DNA of 8,668 nucleotides from positions 1-8,668 of the forward strand of contig CAAFEX010000094.1 in the NCBI GenBank assembly GCA_900762015.1, given 5' to 3'. Within the stretch, counting starts at the first letter, position 1. Each line of letters opens with the position of its first letter. This DNA comes from an uncultured Collinsella sp. (GTDB lineage Bacteria > Actinomycetota > Coriobacteriia > Coriobacteriales > Coriobacteriaceae). Shown piece by piece: positions 6,040-8,668 of the stretch. Under the pieces are notes generated by a model, which was given only the letters and a program-made list of their open reading frames with translations, was not told the origin of the DNA and did no database searches. Both the position numbers and the translations under genes were made by a program.

Positions 6040-7125
6040 ATGGCGCACGATGTAGTCCTGATTCCCGGTGACGGTATCGGTCCCGAGATTACGCAGGCCA
6101 TGCGCCGCGTGGTCGAGGCCACCGGTGTCCAGATCAACTGGAACGTCCAGGAGGCCGGCGCCGGCGTCATGGACGAGTTTGGCACGCCGCTGCCCCAACA
6201 TGTGCTCGATGCGGTCGCCGAGACCAAGGTTGCCATCAAGGGTCCCATCACCACACCGGTCGGCACGGGCTTCCGCAGCGTTAACGTGGCCCTGCGCAAG
6301 CACTTTGACCTGTACGCCTGCGTGCGCCCCTGCCTGTCGCAGCCGGGCGACGGCTCGCGCTTCCGCGACGTCGACCTGGTTATCGTGCGCGAGAACACCG
6401 AGGACCTCTACGCCGGCATCGAGTTCGATGAGGGTGCTGCCGAGGTCGAGGAACTCTCGCAGCTCGTCGAGCGTTCGGGCCAAAAGACCTTCGCCGCCGA
6501 TTCTGCGATCTCGATTAAGCCGATCTCTATCGTCAAGAGCCGCCGCATTGTGGAGTATGCCTTTGAGTATGCCCGCCGCTGCGGCCGCAAAAAGGTGACG
6601 GCCGTGCACAAGGCCAACATCATGAAGGCGACCGACGGCCTGTTCCTGCGCGTGGCGCGAGAGGTGGCCGCCAACTATCCCGATATCGAGTTCAACGACA
6701 AGATCGTCGACGCCACCTGCATGGGTCTGGTCCAGAACCCCAACGACTTCGATGTCCTGGTGCTGCCCAACCTGTACGGCGATATCGTCAGCGACCTGTG
6801 TGCTGGCCTGGTGGGTGGCTTGGGCATGGCCCCGGGTTCCAACATCGGTGCCGACTGCGCCATCTTTGAGGCAACGCACGGCTCCGCGCCCGATATCGCG
6901 GGCCAGGATATCGCCAACCCTACGGCCGAGATCCTGTCTGCGGCTATGATGCTCGATCATCTGGGCGAGAATGATGCGGCCAATCGTATCCGCGCCGCCG
7001 TGTCTGCCACGCTCGACGAGGGTAAGCAAGTTACCGGCGACGTACGTCGTGCCCAGACCGGTTCTGTCGAGGGCGCGGTGGGTACGCAGACCTTTGCCGA
7101 TGCCGTTATCGCACACCTGGCCTAA
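6040..7125 (+). CDS. icd: NAD-dependent isocitrate dehydrogenase
   Basis: A 361-residue cytoplasmic enzyme of the isocitrate/isopropylmalate dehydrogenase family, oxidising isocitrate to 2-oxoglutarate and CO2. The substrate loop FRSVNVALR (78-86) has the Ser-x-Asn-x-x-Leu-Arg pattern of isocitrate rather than isopropylmalate enzymes. Other active-site residues are Arg96, Arg117 (VREN), Tyr124 (DLYAG) and Lys191 (HKANIMK). The metal ligands Asp224, Asp248 and Asp252 have the family spacing of 24 and 4. HGSAPDIAG (280-288) carries Asp285-Ile286, the pair that marks NAD rather than NADP use. AGGAG (6026-6030), encoded in the last codons of the HEAT-like gene, is the ribosome-binding site. In an anaerobe it would most likely supply 2-oxoglutarate for glutamate; no citrate synthase or aconitase is in view. 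Confidence 0.9.
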   Translation: MAHDVVLIPGDGIGPEITQAMRRVVEATGVQINWNVQEAGAGVMDEFGTPLPQHVLDAVAETKVAIKGPITTPVGTGFRSVNVALRKHFDLYACVRPCLSQPGDGSRFRDVDLVIVRENTEDLYAGIEFDEGAAEVEELSQLVERSGQKTFAADSAISIKPISIVKSRRIVEYAFEYARRCGRKKVTAVHKANIMKATDGLFLRVAREVAANYPDIEFNDKIVDATCMGLVQNPNDFDVLVLPNLYGDIVSDLCAGLVGGLGMAPGSNIGADCAIFEATHGSAPDIAGQDIANPTAEILSAAMMLDHLGENDAANRIRAAVSATLDEGKQVTGDVRRAQTGSVEGAVGTQTFADAVIAHLA

Positions 7126-7184
7126 GACATGCAGTCTGCAAACGCCTAAATAGTACTTAAGTGTTTGCGTATAACCTAAGAATC

Positions 7185-7213
7185 AATACGCCCGGCGTTC
7201 TGTCGGGCGTATT
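7185..7213. terminator. Probable terminator of the four-gene operon
   Basis: AATACGCCCG (7185-7194) pairs perfectly with CGGGCGTATT (7204-7213) around a 9-nt loop, followed by a short T-rich CTATT. The stem is good but the T-run is poor, so termination may be partial and the next gene may receive read-through. The only box resembling a promoter near the next gene, TATAAC at 7170-7175, lies upstream of this hairpin. Confidence 0.6.
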
Positions 7214-7251
7214 CTATTGAGGACTATGTTTCCTAACAAGGAGTAACTGAT

Positions 7252-8337
7252 ATGGGTCTGATTCAAAAGAAGGACGAGAAGGACGAGATCGACGGCATCC
7301 AGATCATCGAGCGCGGCGAAGGCCCCGACGGTGATGAGGACGAGAAGATCGACCTGGTCGCCGGCACGTCTGCCGAGCATATTGCCGCCGGCACGACCGC
7401 CGAGGAGGAGGACGCTCGCCTGGAGGCAAAGATCGCCGCGGACGCCGCCGACGAGAATCTGATGCCCGAGGAGCAGGACGAGGACGACGACTCCGACGTG
7501 GACAACCACGCTTGCAAGCACAAGAAGACGATGATTGCCGCCTTTGTGGTCGCCGTCGTGATTGCCGCCGTGGTCGGCTTCTTTATCGGTAACGGTGGTT
7601 TTGGCGGCAAGGGCGTCGGCTCGGCGACCCTCACCGAGGACCAGCTCGATTCGACCGTGGCAAGCTATAGCTACAACGGCAAGAAGAGCGACATTACCGC
7701 GCGCGAGGCCATCGAGAGCCAGTACAGCCTCGACACCGTCAAGGACGATGACGGCAACTACACCGCTCCGTCTGCCGACGTTATCCTGTCCTATGTGCGC
7801 AACCAGATTCTGTTGGACGCTGCCGAGGACGAGGGTATTACCGTTTCTTCCAAGGAAATGAAGCAGTACGCCGAGGAGTCCATCGGCACCTCCGACTACA
7901 AGACCATGGCCACGCAATACGGCGTGTCCAAGGACCAGGCCAAGAAGATCGTCCGTCAGTCCGCGACGCTGCAGAAACTCTACAAGAAGAAGGTCGGCGA
8001 CAGCTCCGCAAGCATGCCGACCGCCCCGACCGAGCCTGCTGACGGCAACGAGGAGACCGCGAGCAAGGACTACGCTGACTACATCATCAACCTTGTCGGC
8101 GATGAGTGGGATAGCTCAAAGGGCACTTGGAAGGATGCCGACAGCACCTATGCCAAGGCCTTTGCCGACGATGCCTTTACGGCCGATAGCGCAACCTACA
8201 AGCAGGCCATGACCGCCTACTACACTGCTTATCAGCAGTATTCCTCGCAGGCTTCGAGCGCCAGCTCCAAGTGGACCGAGTATGCTAACGGCCTCTACGC
8301 CAAGGCCAACATCAGCATTTACGGCCTGTTTGCGTAA
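7252..8337 (+). CDS. Membrane-anchored SurA_N-like (PrsA/SurA-related) protein
   Basis: A 361-residue protein. Residues 1-85 are a strongly acidic, probably disordered cytoplasmic segment (EEQDEDDDSDVD at 73-84). HACKHKK (86-92) is a basic stop before the transmembrane helix at 93-113, so the rest lies outside. Residues 175-248 resemble the SurA/PrsA N-terminal chaperone region: VILSYVRNQILLDAAEDEGI, then VSSKEMKQYAEES, then YGVSKDQAKKIVRQSATLQKLYKKKV. There is no recognisable rotamase (PpiC) domain; the remaining 250-361 includes a Pro/Thr/Ala linker and Ala/Tyr/Ser-rich helices. It could help fold exported proteins, but catalytic activity is not expected. The acidic N-terminus is unusual for the family. 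AAGGAG (7238-7243) lies 8 nt before ATG 7252. Strong terminators downstream and a weak one upstream suggest a single-gene unit. Confidence 0.75.
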   Translation: MGLIQKKDEKDEIDGIQIIERGEGPDGDEDEKIDLVAGTSAEHIAAGTTAEEEDARLEAKIAADAADENLMPEEQDEDDDSDVDNHACKHKKTMIAAFVVAVVIAAVVGFFIGNGGFGGKGVGSATLTEDQLDSTVASYSYNGKKSDITAREAIESQYSLDTVKDDDGNYTAPSADVILSYVRNQILLDAAEDEGITVSSKEMKQYAEESIGTSDYKTMATQYGVSKDQAKKIVRQSATLQKLYKKKVGDSSASMPTAPTEPADGNEETASKDYADYIINLVGDEWDSSKGTWKDADSTYAKAFADDAFTADSATYKQAMTAYYTAYQQYSSQASSASSKWTEYANGLYAKANISIYGLFA

Positions 8338-8378
8338 GGTTTGCCTGCGCTATTGCGCGCTAACCGATCTACCTGATT

Positions 8379-8415
8379 AAGCCCGCTAGAACGACAACGT
8401 TCTAGCGGGCTTTTT
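8379..8415 (+). terminator. Strong intrinsic terminator of the SurA_N-like gene
   Basis: AGCCCGCTAGAACG (8380-8393) pairs perfectly with CGTTCTAGCGGGCT (8398-8411) around an ACAA loop, followed by TTTTT (8411-8415). The 14-bp stem extends by an A-T pair (8379/8412). Confidence 0.95.
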
Positions 8416-8495
8416 GTAACCGAAACCACTAGGATAGGCCTCGTGATCGCACAAGCGCTTCATCGGGTCCCCTCCAATCCATATGGGAAAACAGC

Positions 8496-8509
8496 TGCAA
8501 ACGATTGCA
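8496..8509. promoter_or_regulatory. LacI-family operator-like palindrome
   Basis: TGCAAACGATTGCA is palindromic at 6 of 7 paired positions with a central CG, and agrees with the cre-type pattern TGNAANCGNWNNCA at every fixed position. LacI/GalR-family repressors bind such sites. The controlled gene would be to the right, outside the window. The pattern is short, so chance occurrence is possible. Confidence 0.4.
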
Positions 8510-8515
8510 ATTCTC

Positions 8516-8545
8516 CGGTGAACGGTCGAAAACTACCGTTCACCG
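8516..8545. repeat. Perfect 11-bp inverted repeat, 8-nt spacer
   Basis: CGGTGAACGGT (8516-8526) and ACCGTTCACCG (8535-8545) are exact inverted arms. No T-run follows, so this is not an ordinary terminator. It may be a regulator binding site or a leader hairpin of the gene beyond the window. Confidence 0.55.
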
Positions 8546-8555
8546 ATAATCTCAA

Positions 8556-8608
8556 AACTGGTTCTAACTGGTATTAAGCCAAAAAGACCAATTCACAAAT
8601 CTTCACAA
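8556..8608. repeat. Two pairs of 10-bp-phased direct repeats
   Basis: AACTGGT occurs at 8556-8562 and 8566-8572. TTCACAA occurs at 8592-8598 and 8602-8608. Both pairs have a period of 10 bp, about one DNA turn, as in binding sites of OmpR/PhoB-type response regulators. The right arm of the inverted repeat at 8516-8545 also contains GTTCACC, like the actinobacterial PhoP repeat unit. A link to phosphate control is a guess. Confidence 0.35.
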
Positions 8609-8655
8609 TGACCTGCAATTTTTCTTTACGCTATTTTTAGCCGCCCTGCGTTGTA

Positions 8656-8661
8656 TTGACA
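8656..8661 (+). promoter_or_regulatory. TTGACA -35 box, promoter cut by the window end
   Basis: A perfect -35 consensus; its -10 box would fall at about 8679, outside the window. It fits the reading that 8416-8668 is the upstream regulatory region of a + strand gene starting just beyond the edge. No gene is seen in this 253-nt stretch. Confidence 0.35.
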
Positions 8662-8668
8662 CGAAAAG

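Noticed and set aside
5041..7116. 691-codon open frame on the minus strand
   Set aside because: It mirrors the codon pattern of the HEAT-like and icd genes on the other strand, which are clearly real; no domain seen.
7170..7175. TATAAC as a -10 box for the SurA_N-like gene
   Set aside because: No good -35 at proper spacing, and the hairpin at 7185-7213 would lie inside the transcript.
1..8668. CRISPR array, tRNA, rRNA or insertion sequence
   Set aside because: No regularly spaced repeats, no tRNA or rRNA signatures and no transposase gene were found on reading both strands.

Overview
The window looks like chromosome of a high-GC anaerobic gut actinobacterium of the Coriobacteriia, most likely Collinsella. 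This is an inference from GC-rich codon use, strong GC-rich hairpin terminators, and the gene set (long-form HPF, DegV, a SurA_N-like anchored protein, an NAD-type isocitrate dehydrogenase). No rRNA or other phylogenetic marker is present. All recognisable genes are on the + strand.

Layout. Positions 1-57 hold the last 18 codons of an unidentified gene. Positions 58-766 have no convincing gene but are full of structure: a nested inverted repeat (209-266), a perfect 13-bp-stem hairpin (287-315), a TATAAT promoter (412-417), and about 317 nt (424-740) whose two ends pair with each other in several stacked helices. The last looks like a structured RNA or a long structured leader. It runs into a lipoprotein of the family-3 solute-binding fold (767-1774), which ends at a strong terminator. 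Next comes a structured leader (about 1930-2083) directly upstream of the ribosome hibernation factor hpf, in the position where raiA-motif RNAs are found. hpf ends at a terminator, and degV (fatty-acid-binding family) begins only 18 nt after its T-run.

From 3806 to 7125 four genes are packed with gaps of 5, 15 and 6 nt and are probably one operon: a beta-hydroxyacid dehydrogenase with a 51-residue Cys/His-rich tail, a small two-to-three-helix membrane protein, a HEAT-like helical-repeat protein, and NAD-dependent isocitrate dehydrogenase. A weak terminator separates them from an anchored extracytoplasmic protein with a SurA_N-like chaperone region (7252-8337), which ends at a very strong terminator. 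The last 250 nt are AT-richer and non-coding. They carry a LacI-type operator-like palindrome, a perfect 11-bp inverted repeat, two pairs of 10-bp-phased direct repeats and a TTGACA box cut off by the window edge, so they look like the regulatory region of a gene just outside.

The most novel signals are the structured RNA at 424-740 and the metal-binding-like tail on the dehydrogenase. The other genes are recognisable families.
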